Made by a program: the position numbers and the translations under genes. From JBFWRI01 sp050248995 (GTDB lineage: Bacteria > Pseudomonadota > Alphaproteobacteria > JAIXQD01), in assembly GCA_050248995.1 (NCBI GenBank), contig JBFWRI010000026.1, positions 1-25,234 of the forward strand: a stretch of DNA of 25,234 nt. The letters are read 5' to 3'. This document shows, one piece after another, positions 7,340-14,646 of the stretch. Each line of letters starts with the position of its first letter. The stretch's first letter is position 1. The notes beneath the pieces were generated by a model, which made no database searches, was not told the DNA's origin, and saw only the letters and a list, made by a program, of their open reading frames with translations.

Positions 7340-7879
7340 ATGTCTGCGATTCCTGTTGAAGCTGAAGATGATATACCCGTGCCGTTCCGGCCGGACGAAA
7401 AGAACACGCGCGAAGAAGGTCCGGTGGATTTCATCGTCTATTATGCTGGCCCCAACATTGCATCCAACCAGCGCATGCGCGGCAAGCTGCAGGGCCAACT
7501 GCACCCCGAATGCAAAACGTGGTTGACGGTTTGCAACCAGCAGCTGTCGCAGGAAGAGATTGTCGAACAGCTGATTGAAAAGGCAGCGAACGAAGTGCAT
7601 GACCGCGACCCTGATGTTGTGGCCGAACACCTGCACATGGGCGAGCGTCTGCATGGCGGCCATGGCAACCGCGGCCCGCTTGGCATCATGATTGATTTCA
7701 TTCGTACACAAATGCGCCTGCGCAGCGAAGGCCCCAGCTGGAAACTGTATGTGGAAGCGCAGTTCCCGGGGATCATCCGGGCGCTGCGCGAACGCGGGTA
7801 TGACCCCATCCCCTATAGTGGCGCGGTTATTCGCAAGCGCCGCAAGGTTTACCCGTGGTGGCTTTTCCCGGCCAAATAG
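7340..7879 (+). CDS. Hypothetical protein (179 aa)
   Basis: A soluble-looking 179-residue protein with no signal peptide or membrane helix. The N-terminus is acidic (VEAEDDIPVPFRPDEKN). The middle holds a histidine-rich patch (EVHDRDPDVVAEHLHMGERLHGGHGN) that could bind a metal, and two cysteines (PECKTWLTVC). The C-terminus is basic and aromatic (IRKRRKVYPWWLFPAK). It follows the PH-domain gene by 9 bases and likely shares its transcript. No clear ribosome binding site precedes the ATG, so translation may depend on coupling. Family not recognised. Confidence 0.7.
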   Translation: MSAIPVEAEDDIPVPFRPDEKNTREEGPVDFIVYYAGPNIASNQRMRGKLQGQLHPECKTWLTVCNQQLSQEEIVEQLIEKAANEVHDRDPDVVAEHLHMGERLHGGHGNRGPLGIMIDFIRTQMRLRSEGPSWKLYVEAQFPGIIRALRERGYDPIPYSGAVIRKRRKVYPWWLFPAK

Positions 7880-7939
7880 GGCCCTTGCTTTCAGCCCCCG
7901 CAGCGGCCTAGGATGCGCGCCATAACGCAGGAGATATTC

Positions 7940-8287
7940 ATGTCATACGATTTCGAAACACCCTTGGATTACGCGATTGTTGTTTTAAGCGGCGGCGCCG
8001 ACCGCGAGGCTTCGCTGGGCTGGCTGCAAAGCCATCTGCCGGGTTGCGCACACGCTAACTGGCATGTGCTGGTGCCGGAATTCCCACACAAGATTCACGG
8101 CTTTGATGGTGTCCGCGACACCTTCGACCGCATTCGTGAACTGCAGGAAGCAGCCAGCAACGGGCGCTTTACCCGTAATTTCCATGTATATATAGACTCG
8201 GCTTTGGAAGAAGTCGTTCCGGCGTCTATCGGCCGTGACGGCATCCAGCCGGTTATTACGTTCAAGGCACCGCGCAAAGACCGCTAG
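7940..8287 (+). CDS. Hypothetical protein (115 aa)
   Basis: A soluble 115-residue protein beginning MSYDFETPLDYAIVVLSGGA. The ATG at 7940 was chosen over a longer frame from 7913 because GGAGAT stands at the right distance before it. It shows an alternating strand/helix pattern (DYAIVVLSGG; WHVLVPEFPHKIHGFDGVRDTFDRIREL; NFHVYIDSALEEVVP) suggestive of a small alpha/beta fold. No catalytic motif is evident. It follows the 179-residue gene by about 60 bases and is convergent with the aminotransferase gene, with a single base between stop codons. Confidence 0.7.
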   Translation: MSYDFETPLDYAIVVLSGGADREASLGWLQSHLPGCAHANWHVLVPEFPHKIHGFDGVRDTFDRIRELQEAASNGRFTRNFHVYIDSALEEVVPASIGRDGIQPVITFKAPRKDR

Positions 8288-8288
8288 T

Positions 8289-9491
8289 TTACTTTAAAGC
8301 TGATACAGCCTTAGCGATACGGGCGCACGCGTCGTTCAGCACGTCGGTGGATGTGGCATACGAAATGCGGAAGTAAGGTCCGGTGCCAAACGCACTGCCA
8401 TGAACAGCTGCCACGCCTTCACTTTCAAGCAGGTACGTCACGACATCTTCGTCGGTTTTCAGCGTTGCGCCGGCAGGCGTGGCTTTACCGATCAGGCCTT
8501 CGCATGACGGAAACACATAGAACGCACCTTCCGGCGTCAGGCAATCAAGCCCGGGGATAGCATCAAGTTTCTGCACCACAAGATCGCGCCGTTCCTTGAA
8601 GCTTTTCTTCCAGCCAGCCAGAAAATCCATCGGGCTTGTCAGCGCGGCCAGCGCAGCGGCCTGGCTGATGCTGCACGGGTTGGATGTGCTGTGCCCCTGT
8701 ATCTTTGCCATCGCCGTAACCAGCGGCTTCGGCCCGGCGGCATAGCCGATGCGCCAGCCCGTCATGCTGAAGGCTTTCGATACGCCGTTGACCGTCAGCG
8801 TGCGGTCGGCGAGATCGGGTGCAACCTGCGCCACGGTTGTAAATTCGAAGCCGTCATAGGTCAGGTGTTCATAGATATCGTCGCACATGATGTGCACCTG
8901 TGGGTGTTGGCGCAGCACGTCGCATAGCGCCAGCAGTTCATCCTTCCGGTAGGCGGCACCGGTCGGGTTGGACGGCGAATTCAGGATGATCCACTTTGTT
9001 TTGGGTGTAATCGCTTCGGCCAGCGTATCGGGCGACAAACGGAATCCGCGGTTGGCATCCGTCTGCACGACAACCGGCACGCCTTCGACCAGCAGCACCA
9101 TTTCAGGATACGACACCCAGTAAGGCGCCGGGATGATGACTTCATCGCCGGGGTTGATGGTGGCCGCCAGTGCGTTGAACAGCGCCTGCTTGCCGCCGAC
9201 GGTAACGATCACCTGATCGGGCGCGAATGTCAGGCCGTTTTCGCGTTTGAATTTCTCTGTCACTGCCGCACGCAATTCGGGCATGCCAGCAACGTCTGTG
9301 TATTTGGTAAAACCGCGCGCCATGGCCTGCCGCGCCGCTTCTTTAATGTGTTCGGGCGTATCGAAGTCGGGTTCGCCCAGCGACAGGCTGAGGATACTGC
9401 GCCCTTCAGCCTTCAGTTCGGCCGCGCGCTTGCCAATCGCAAACGTGGCAGACGGCTTGATATTCGAAAGACGGTTGGCAATGAAGGCCAT
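8289..9491 (-). CDS. aatA: Aspartate aminotransferase-like enzyme (class I PLP aminotransferase)
   Basis: A 400-residue pyridoxal-phosphate enzyme that interconverts aspartate and oxaloacetate with 2-oxoglutarate/glutamate, or acts on related amino acids. The cofactor-binding lysine is Lys239 in GVSKAFSMTGWRIGYAAGP. The substrate-binding NSPSNPTGAAY is at about 171-181, and the C-terminal arginine that binds the carboxylate is in GPYFRISYAT. The N-terminal RLSNIKPSATFAI and LSLGEPDFDTP are typical of the alphaproteobacterial/Thermus-type subgroup Ib, some members of which also use prephenate. It starts 15 bases after the nucleotidyltransferase gene, suggesting a two-gene operon; ribosome binding site is weak. 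Confidence 0.93.
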   Translation of the reverse strand: MAFIANRLSNIKPSATFAIGKRAAELKAEGRSILSLSLGEPDFDTPEHIKEAARQAMARGFTKYTDVAGMPELRAAVTEKFKRENGLTFAPDQVIVTVGGKQALFNALAATINPGDEVIIPAPYWVSYPEMVLLVEGVPVVVQTDANRGFRLSPDTLAEAITPKTKWIILNSPSNPTGAAYRKDELLALCDVLRQHPQVHIMCDDIYEHLTYDGFEFTTVAQVAPDLADRTLTVNGVSKAFSMTGWRIGYAAGPKPLVTAMAKIQGHSTSNPCSISQAAALAALTSPMDFLAGWKKSFKERRDLVVQKLDAIPGLDCLTPEGAFYVFPSCEGLIGKATPAGATLKTDEDVVTYLLESEGVAAVHGSAFGTGPYFRISYATSTDVLNDACARIAKAVSALK

Positions 9492-9506
9492 GGCTTTAAC
9501 GTAAGC

Positions 9507-10208
9507 CTAGGCGACGCGTTTGACAACCTCGTTGGCGCGCTCCCAGTCAGCCATGGTGGCGATATCCATTCCCTGAATGGTTACGGCTGTAAACGCCGTG
9601 CCTTCGGCAATCAATTTCAGCACGCCGTCATTGATTTCGTATTCGCCGCGCGGACTGAGCGGGATGTTTGCCAGCGCATCACGGATCGCCAGCGGCAGCT
9701 TGTACATCGCCAGCACGGCAAGGTTGCTGGGCGGGTTGCTTTGCGGCTTTTCAACAAGCCCCGTGACGCAGCCGCGATCATCGAGTGACAGAATGCCATA
9801 GCGGCTGGGGTCATCCACTTCGGCGCAACCCACAGCACCGGGCGTTGACGCTTTCAGCACACGCGCCATCATCTCGGTTTCAATCAGACTATCGCCATAA
9901 ACCATCAGAAAATCATCGGTCAGCTTTTCAGCACCCAGACGTATCGCCTGCCCCGTACCTTTGGGTTCACCCTGATCGACGTAGGTAATCTTCGCGCCCC
10001 ATGCACTGCCGTCGCCCAGATGGTTCATCACCATGTCTTTCATGTAGCCGACAACAACGACCTGTTCAGCGACACCATTCGCCACCAGCTGGCGCGAAAT
10101 GCGCTCGACCAGCGGCTGGCCGGCGATGGGCACCATCACTTTTGGCTGGTTATCGGTTAGCGGCGCAAGGCGCTTGCCGCGCCCGGCCGCAAGAATCATA
10201 CCTTGCAT
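9507..10208 (-). CDS. Sugar-phosphate nucleotidyltransferase-like protein
   Basis: A 233-residue single-domain nucleotidyltransferase. The N-terminus MILAAGRGKRLAPLT (residues 4-18) is the nucleotide-binding signature and QPKVMVPIAGQPLVER carries the conserved Pro-Lys. Metal-binding Asp106 lies in VYGDSL. The later GEYEINDGVLKL resembles glucose-1-phosphate thymidylyl- or uridylyltransferases. There is no C-terminal left-handed beta-helix, so it is not a GlmU-type bifunctional enzyme. MurNAc-1-phosphate uridylyltransferase (MurU-like) or a lipopolysaccharide sugar-activating role are alternatives; the sugar is not determinable. A second ATG three codons later is a possible start; no strong ribosome site is seen. 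Upstream of and likely co-transcribed with the aminotransferase. Confidence 0.82.
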   Translation of the reverse strand: MQGMILAAGRGKRLAPLTDNQPKVMVPIAGQPLVERISRQLVANGVAEQVVVVGYMKDMVMNHLGDGSAWGAKITYVDQGEPKGTGQAIRLGAEKLTDDFLMVYGDSLIETEMMARVLKASTPGAVGCAEVDDPSRYGILSLDDRGCVTGLVEKPQSNPPSNLAVLAMYKLPLAIRDALANIPLSPRGEYEINDGVLKLIAEGTAFTAVTIQGMDIATMADWERANEVVKRVA

Positions 10209-10274
10209 AGGATGGGATTAGGCGGGTTTGCCAGTACTGTCAGCACCCAAATTGTTACGCTTTATTACAGCAGA

Positions 10275-11258
10275 TTATGCAGGTGCCACATCGAACAGTG
10301 TGGGCTGCTGCTCGGGCGCAGGACGCCAGCGATTGAAACGCACTTCGCCGGGAACATGGCCGTTGACCTTGCCCGCTTCCATACCGGCAGCCTCGCGCAC
10401 AACTTCGGCATCGGCCTTGCCGAGTTCTTCCAACGGCGGCGCGGCCAGCACGCGATCGTTGATGCCGCATAATGTGTTCAGCTCGCGCCCGCGCTCGATG
10501 GCATTCGGGCGCACGCTGGCGATTTCAACACCGACAAGACTACTGCCTGGCAGTTCGACGGTCTTGCCCAGCAGCGGAACATTATGACGGTCGATGAACG
10601 ACAGCTCCTGCCCGCGGCCTTTCTTAACAATATCCATCACCGCCGCCGAATCCGGCACGGCCAGCATGACGCTGAAATCGTCGTTCGCAGCGCTGGGCTG
10701 ACTGCACACGATTTTACCGACCGCAACATCCAGCAGTTTGCCGACGGTTTTTTCGGCGGCTTTGTAAGATGCGGTGCACTGCTTGCTGCGCGCCCATGCA
10801 TATGAATCTTCGGCGCCGATGGCCGTGCGATAGCGCACCAGTTCCAGCGCCGGCACCGTGCGGCCTGCGCCGAATACGGAAACAAAAGCGGGATCTTCAA
10901 CGATCGCCAGCGCCTGCTGCAACGCCTCGATATGGAACCATTCATGCTTACCCGCTTCACCTTCGCGCTGGCGGTGCATCAGGTGTTCGGGCAGGATGAA
11001 GAATTCCTTGTCGCGCTCGCGCGCCAGAAGCTTGTGCAGGCGCTGTTCAACAGCGTATGCGGCCTGCCAGTTAGGGTAACGGATCAGCACACTTTTCTGC
11101 CAGTCGACCTGCGGCCACAGGATGGACTGGAAACGGCGGCCCGGCACGTCGCTGGCACCGATTTTCACATGCGTACCGCAGTCGCTGACCAGAAAATAGA
11201 CGTGGCCGTACCACGGCAAATTATATTCCTGGTCGCGTTTGCTCATGCTTTTGCTCAT
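10275..11258 (-). CDS. GIY-YIG-like (T5orf172/MUG113-type) protein with a clamp-binding-like tail
   Basis: A protein of 327 residues from the ATG at 11258 (a GTG at 11291 would add 11). The N-terminal 120 residues match the T5orf172 layout of GIY-YIG nucleases: VYFLVSD at 20-26, VKIGAS at 31-36 (the YIG half), an arginine pair at 41-42, a conserved glutamate in AVEQRLHKLL (Glu71) and EWFHI at 106-110. The remaining 200 residues resemble no domain I know. The last residues include QPTLF, similar to the Q-x-x-L-F peptide by which many bacterial DNA enzymes bind the beta sliding clamp. This suggests a chromosomal DNA-processing role rather than a homing element, though neither is shown. The start is uncertain as no good ribosome binding site is seen. 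Confidence 0.7.
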   Translation of the reverse strand: MSKSMSKRDQEYNLPWYGHVYFLVSDCGTHVKIGASDVPGRRFQSILWPQVDWQKSVLIRYPNWQAAYAVEQRLHKLLARERDKEFFILPEHLMHRQREGEAGKHEWFHIEALQQALAIVEDPAFVSVFGAGRTVPALELVRYRTAIGAEDSYAWARSKQCTASYKAAEKTVGKLLDVAVGKIVCSQPSAANDDFSVMLAVPDSAAVMDIVKKGRGQELSFIDRHNVPLLGKTVELPGSSLVGVEIASVRPNAIERGRELNTLCGINDRVLAAPPLEELGKADAEVVREAAGMEAGKVNGHVPGEVRFNRWRPAPEQQPTLFDVAPA

Positions 11259-11327
11259 AATGCGCCGGACTATAGCCCTGTTCGGGGGCACATTTACAAC
11301 AGAGAAATGACTGTGGATAAATGCCCC

Positions 11328-11356
11328 TTGAATGGCGCTTTCCGCCCCGCTATAAG
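11328..11356 (+). promoter_or_regulatory. Candidate sigma-70 promoter of tRNA-Val
   Basis: TTGAAT (11328-11333) and TATAAG (11351-11356) are separated by exactly 17 bases and resemble -35 and -10 elements. The predicted start would lie about 13 bases before the mature tRNA 5' end. Confidence 0.5.
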
Positions 11357-11375
11357 CTGCAAACCCTTATATAAA

Positions 11376-11450
11376 GGGCGCGTAGCTCAGCGGTAGAGCA
11401 CTGCCTTCACACGGCAGGGGTCACAGGTTCAATCCCTGTCGCGCCCACCA
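11376..11450 (+). tRNA. tRNA-Val (anticodon CAC)
   Basis: A complete cloverleaf is readable: a 7-bp acceptor stem (GGGCGCG with CGCGCCC), D-arm GCTC-AGCGGTA-GAGC, anticodon arm CTGCC-TTCACAC-GGCAG giving anticodon CAC, and T-arm ACAGG-TTCAATC-CCTGT. The discriminator A and an encoded CCA end the 75-nt gene. CAC reads the valine codon GUG. It ends 11 bases before the convergent tadG-like gene. No attachment-site duplicate or integrase is seen nearby. Confidence 0.97.
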
Positions 11451-11461
11451 TTTCCTAACTC

Positions 11462-12934
11462 TTACTTACTAATCCGCAGGTTGGCGAGGCTGTCGCCAAT
11501 CATCTTGAACGCCACCTGCAGGTCTTCGTTGGTTGGCGAATTGAAGAAGTAATCGGGTTGCGACGCGCAGTCTTCCAGCATGTCCAGCGTACTACCACTG
11601 ATGCCGCCGCCGAATCCGATGGTATAGATGGTGATGTTATTGTTTTTCATTGCCGTACATACGGTTTCAAGACGCTCGTCCAACTCGTCAGCGGCATCAC
11701 CCGAGTCCGTCGTGCCAAGGCGCCCTTCACTCAGGTAGCCGTAGGCGCCTTTGACGCTGTTGCTGATCACGTTGTCACCGTCCGTCATCAGCACGACGGC
11801 CTTGTTCATCAGCGGCGTGTTGTAGTCCAGCGGCAGGTTGTTGGTATCCATCTCGCCGCCCCACATGCCGCGCCATGTCGGATCCAGCATATGCCATGCC
11901 CATACAGCTCCCAGCACGATGTGTGTATTGCCTTCGGCGACCAGTGTATCGATGGCGGCGTCAACCGTGGCCTTGCTGGCCGTCAGCGGTGTCACTTCCT
12001 GCGAACAATATTTATTCGGTCCTTTGGTGCTGGTAATCGTGTATTCCGTCACCTCTTCATAGCCCACGACCTCCATGTCGCAGTCTTCGCCACACTGGTA
12101 CTTACTATGCTTCTTACCGCAGTAAATCGGCGTGCAGACTTCTTCGTAAACCGGAACCTCGGTGATGGTCACCCAGTTGTTATAGCTGTTATGGTCAGGC
12201 CAGTAATAAGCCTTATACGGCTGGTCTTCCGGCGTATGGTCGCTTACATCCTTGTCATTCGTCTCGCGCGCTTCAACACAGCCGGCCCACGTTGTGGGGT
12301 GCCAGTTCAGCGACGCATAGTGCGTAGCATCAAGCCAAGCCGTGCGACTGGGCCCAATGTTAACGGCCTGCGCAAACGGCACCATGCCGACCCACAGATC
12401 GTCGACGGTTTCATTATCGCCATACAGGATGTCTAGCAGATCATGCGCCGCAGTCTTGGCACCGGTCAGCTTGCTGCCCGCCATCGATCCTGTGGTATCC
12501 AGCACCAGGACGACTTCAAGGCCTTTTTGTGTGCGGGTGACCTGCGATTCGACTTCCACGGTCATTTCATCGTGACCGAAGATACCCATGAACACGGTGG
12601 GCACCGTGGCGGTGGCTGTGATGTTGATGACGGTATTATCGGCACTGGGCGTTGCCACAACGCTGGTAATAGTGGAATCGACATAGCCATCGGGGTAGTT
12701 GGCATCCATATATTTTTCGACTTCCGACTGCACGTTCTGCGTGCTGACCGACGAGCCTGCCGCCAGACCCGCAGCATCAACGGCCGTCAGCATGCGTGAC
12801 TGCACAAGATAGGCGCGGCCCGAATCCACCGCCACACCGGCAGTGCCGACAAGCGCAAACAGCGTCAGGCCGATGAGCGGAATGGCCGACCCGCGTTCAT
12901 CCATACGGCATTTTTGAAGAAGTTTCATCAGCAT
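11462..12934 (-). CDS. tadG: TadG-like pilus-assembly protein with von Willebrand A domain
   Basis: A 490-residue protein. Its N-terminus DERGSAIPLIGLTLFALVG (12-30) is the TadE/TadG-type single membrane helix, here without the Glu at +5 of true pseudopilins. The long periplasmic part carries a von Willebrand A domain: VVLVLDTTGSM at 141-151 holds the metal-site DxTxS motif (Thr replacing the more common first Ser), a distal threonine in EGNTHIVLG and VLMTDGDN at 381-388. An insertion of about 120 residues (200-320) contains cysteines 267, 272, 281, 285 and 310. TadG-like proteins may anchor or present pili at the outer surface. The ATG follows GGAGAGTCCC. Last gene of the leftward tadE-tadE-tadG unit. 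Confidence 0.88.
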   Translation of the reverse strand: MLMKLLQKCRMDERGSAIPLIGLTLFALVGTAGVAVDSGRAYLVQSRMLTAVDAAGLAAGSSVSTQNVQSEVEKYMDANYPDGYVDSTITSVVATPSADNTVINITATATVPTVFMGIFGHDEMTVEVESQVTRTQKGLEVVLVLDTTGSMAGSKLTGAKTAAHDLLDILYGDNETVDDLWVGMVPFAQAVNIGPSRTAWLDATHYASLNWHPTTWAGCVEARETNDKDVSDHTPEDQPYKAYYWPDHNSYNNWVTITEVPVYEEVCTPIYCGKKHSKYQCGEDCDMEVVGYEEVTEYTITSTKGPNKYCSQEVTPLTASKATVDAAIDTLVAEGNTHIVLGAVWAWHMLDPTWRGMWGGEMDTNNLPLDYNTPLMNKAVVLMTDGDNVISNSVKGAYGYLSEGRLGTTDSGDAADELDERLETVCTAMKNNNITIYTIGFGGGISGSTLDMLEDCASQPDYFFNSPTNEDLQVAFKMIGDSLANLRISK

Positions 12935-12943
12935 GGGACTCTC

Positions 12944-13498
12944 CTATGGCGCCGTCAGCAATGATCCAAGGCGCGGCTTGAAGACCGCGACTTTATAAAT
13001 CTCGTCCGTATTTAAAAAATCGACCGGGAACATCTGCGTAAACTGGTAAAACACTTCGGCCACGATAACGTTATCGCGCGTATTCAGCGTCAGCCCGCCC
13101 GGCAAGGTGGCGTCGGCGTTGATCTCGCCGATTTCACTGGTTCTGACCAACGTACCGCCGCCTTCGCTGCGCCAGCGCACCTTACCCACAGCATCTTCAT
13201 CGCCGCGATAGACCGACGTGATAATCACGCGGCCGTTTTCGGCGAATGTGAACGGATCCATCAGTTCGGCCGGCGCCATGTAATACTCGGCCATATCGCC
13301 AGCCGTTATCTGTTCACCCTGTGTCACAAGGTCAGCCATAGTATAGGCCACTTTCTCGACCTTCTGGTGCAGCAACATCAGGCGCAGGATATCGACACTG
13401 CCCAGCAGCAACGTGACCAGCAGCGGCGCGGCCAGGGCGAATTCGATCGCGGCAATACCGCGATTGTCCTTCAGCCAGTTATGAAGCCGCTTCACCAT
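12944..13498 (-). CDS. tadE: TadE-like minor pilin, second copy
   Basis: A 184-residue TadE-like pseudopilin. The segment NRGIAAIEFALAAPLLVTLLLGSVDILRL contains the class-III-type cleavage context, with Gly before the hydrophobic helix and Glu at position +5. CpaA-type peptidase would cut after this Gly. The rest is predicted periplasmic. The ATG at 13498 begins one base after the upstream gene's TAG, so translation is likely coupled, with ACGGGG acting as ribosome site; an ATG at 13516 is the alternative. It precedes tadG by 9 bases. Minor pilins of this kind help start or adorn Flp fibres. Confidence 0.85.
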   Translation of the reverse strand: MVKRLHNWLKDNRGIAAIEFALAAPLLVTLLLGSVDILRLMLLHQKVEKVAYTMADLVTQGEQITAGDMAEYYMAPAELMDPFTFAENGRVIITSVYRGDEDAVGKVRWRSEGGGTLVRTSEIGEINADATLPGGLTLNTRDNVIVAEVFYQFTQMFPVDFLNTDEIYKVAVFKPRLGSLLTAP

Positions 13499-13499
13499 A

Positions 13500-14099
13500 C
13501 TAGGCCCCGTCATCATACGGTTCGTTCTTCACGACCACGCGCGCCTTGATCATATAAGCACCATCATCGCCGATGAACTCACTAAGCAACGGTGTCATCA
13601 TGTGCCACGGGTATTTGATGGTATACACAACCACCTCGCCTGCAGCCCCGGCACCGACGGCGCCCTGGTCATCGTCATACGCGCCGTTCTGGTTCACGTC
13701 GGTGTAATTCTCGCCGTCATCGCGCACGCCATTACCGTTCGCATCAACAAACGGTTCAGGGTCGCTGATGACATCGTACCCGCTGTACGCCATCGATTCG
13801 ATTTCGATCTTCTCATCATCCAGAAGGCCAAGTGTTCTTTCGGCCATCAGCTTTTTAATTGTCTGTTCCTGGGTCAGGCCTTCTTCGACATACCCGGTTT
13901 TGCTGAGGCGCGAGACGTTAAAGCTGGCGTTTTCCACAACGTGCTGGGTAAAGAAGAGCAATGACAGCTCAAGAATGCCGATCATCATCGTAAAAAGTAC
14001 CGGCGCAATGATGGCGAACTCGACCGCCGTCACCCCGCGGTCATCGCGGTGGTCACGCCAGCCAAAAAGGCAACGCGCATGATAAATCAGCCGGTGCAC
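13500..14099 (-). CDS. tadE: TadE-like minor pilin with EF-hand-like calcium loops
   Basis: A 199-residue TadE-like pseudopilin starting at a GTG preceded by AGGGGA. DRGVTAVEFAIIAPVLFTMM (20-39) has Gly22 and, at +5, Glu27, the prepilin-peptidase context, followed by the membrane helix. Unusually, residues 119-130 (DANGNGVRDDGE) fit the 12-residue EF-hand calcium loop, with Asp1, Asn3, Asn5, Gly6, Asp9 and Glu12. Residues 134-145 (DVNQNGAYDDDQ) form a second loop of the same type but with Gln at position 12. The loops are followed by GAVGAGAAG and a beta-rich C-terminus. It leads the leftward tadE-tadE-tadG operon and is divergent from flp. Confidence 0.86.
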   Translation of the reverse strand: MHRLIYHARCLFGWRDHRDDRGVTAVEFAIIAPVLFTMMIGILELSLLFFTQHVVENASFNVSRLSKTGYVEEGLTQEQTIKKLMAERTLGLLDDEKIEIESMAYSGYDVISDPEPFVDANGNGVRDDGENYTDVNQNGAYDDDQGAVGAGAAGEVVVYTIKYPWHMMTPLLSEFIGDDGAYMIKARVVVKNEPYDDGA

Positions 14100-14343
14100 A
14101 GCATCCCCTGCAGTTTCGTTTTAATGAGAACACATGAATTGTCTTAACAGGGGGTGAACACCCTCTCGCCCAGAACAACCCGGCTGCAGCGCCCCGGTGG
14201 CTGCAACACACGCACACAATGTTATGATAAATCAACGACCCTAAGAAACCGTTACAGGACTTTATTCCTATAATCATCCGACGTTCAAACTATTACGTTT
14301 CTAAAATATCATATTGATTTTGCTCATAAAAATCACTGATTTT

Positions 14344-14373
14344 TTAACCAGAATTTAGCCAATGAGGTATATT
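14344..14373 (+). promoter_or_regulatory. Candidate CtrA-dependent flp promoter
   Basis: TTAA-N7-TTAG (14344-14358) matches all but the last base of the CtrA full-site consensus TTAA-N7-TTAA. TATATT at 14368-14373 could be the -10 element. A start near 14380 would put the CtrA box over the -35 region, the placement seen at CtrA-activated promoters. In Caulobacter CtrA controls the pilin gene pilA. The match here is by eye only. Confidence 0.4.
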
Positions 14374-14382
14374 GTTTGTGAC

Positions 14383-14404
14383 CGTTACGTTCGTAACCGT
14401 AACG
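14383..14404. repeat. CGTTACG inverted repeat in the flp leader
   Basis: GTTACG-TT-CGTAAC is a perfect inverted repeat, and a second CGTAACG follows directly, so three related half-sites stand in 22 bases. It lies about 50 bases before the flp start, just past the predicted transcription start. A repressor operator or a 5' leader hairpin are both possible. Confidence 0.45.
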
Positions 14405-14454
14405 TTTAGGGAGACTCAATCCCGAACTAAACGAAGTACAACTTGGAGGATGAA

Positions 14455-14637
14455 ATGACCACGTTTAAGAAACTGATAGCCGCCGAAGAAGGCGCCACCG
14501 CTATCGAATACGGCCTGATTGCAGCGCTGATCGCTGTTGCCATCGTCGGCACTCTGGCCCTGATCGGCCCGAAGCTGGACGCTACTTTCTCGACTGTCGA
14601 ACAGAACCTGCCGGCTGCTGAAGAAGGCGGCGAATAA
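14455..14637 (+). CDS. flp: Flp/Fap-type major pilin
   Basis: A 60-residue Flp pilin, the subunit of the Tad (type IVb) fibre. The start ATG is the second in-frame one, preceded by GGAGGATGAA. The short positively charged leader MTTFKKLIAAEEG is cut after Gly13, giving ATAIEYGLIAALIAVAIVGTLALIG with the conserved Glu at +5 followed by Tyr, as in all Flp pilins. The mature tail is short and acidic (AAEEGGE). The gene is first in the rightward tad operon, is followed by a strong hairpin and would therefore be expected to be expressed more than the genes behind it. Confidence 0.96.
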   Translation: MTTFKKLIAAEEGATAIEYGLIAALIAVAIVGTLALIGPKLDATFSTVEQNLPAAEEGGE

Positions 14638-14646
14638 GAGCTTTTC

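Larger units (their letters stand above)
14105..14454. other. Divergent control region between the tadE and flp operons
   Basis: This 350-base stretch contains no convincing gene. The half near flp is visibly AT-rich. It holds the candidate CtrA site, a possible -10 hexamer and a CGTTACG inverted repeat. A further CCGTTAC copy lies at 14249-14255, and a small palindrome (GGGTGAACACCC) at about 14152-14163. The leftward tadE promoter was not identifiable. Confidence 0.6.

Noticed and set aside
8289..10208. Reading the nucleotidyltransferase-aminotransferase pair as a phosphonate (aminoethylphosphonate) activation unit
   Set aside because: Known pairs of that kind use a class V aminotransferase, often fused. 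Here the enzyme is a class I aspartate aminotransferase with standard motifs and no phosphonate genes are near.
10275..11258. Interpretation of the GIY-YIG-like protein as a homing endonuclease of a mobile intron
   Set aside because: It is a freestanding gene with no intron core or interrupted host gene around it, and its C-terminal region and tail do not resemble homing enzymes.
11376..11450. tRNA-Val as an attachment site for an integrative element
   Set aside because: No integrase, no duplicated tRNA 3' end and no foreign gene block next to it. The neighbours are a chromosomal Tad locus and ordinary genes.
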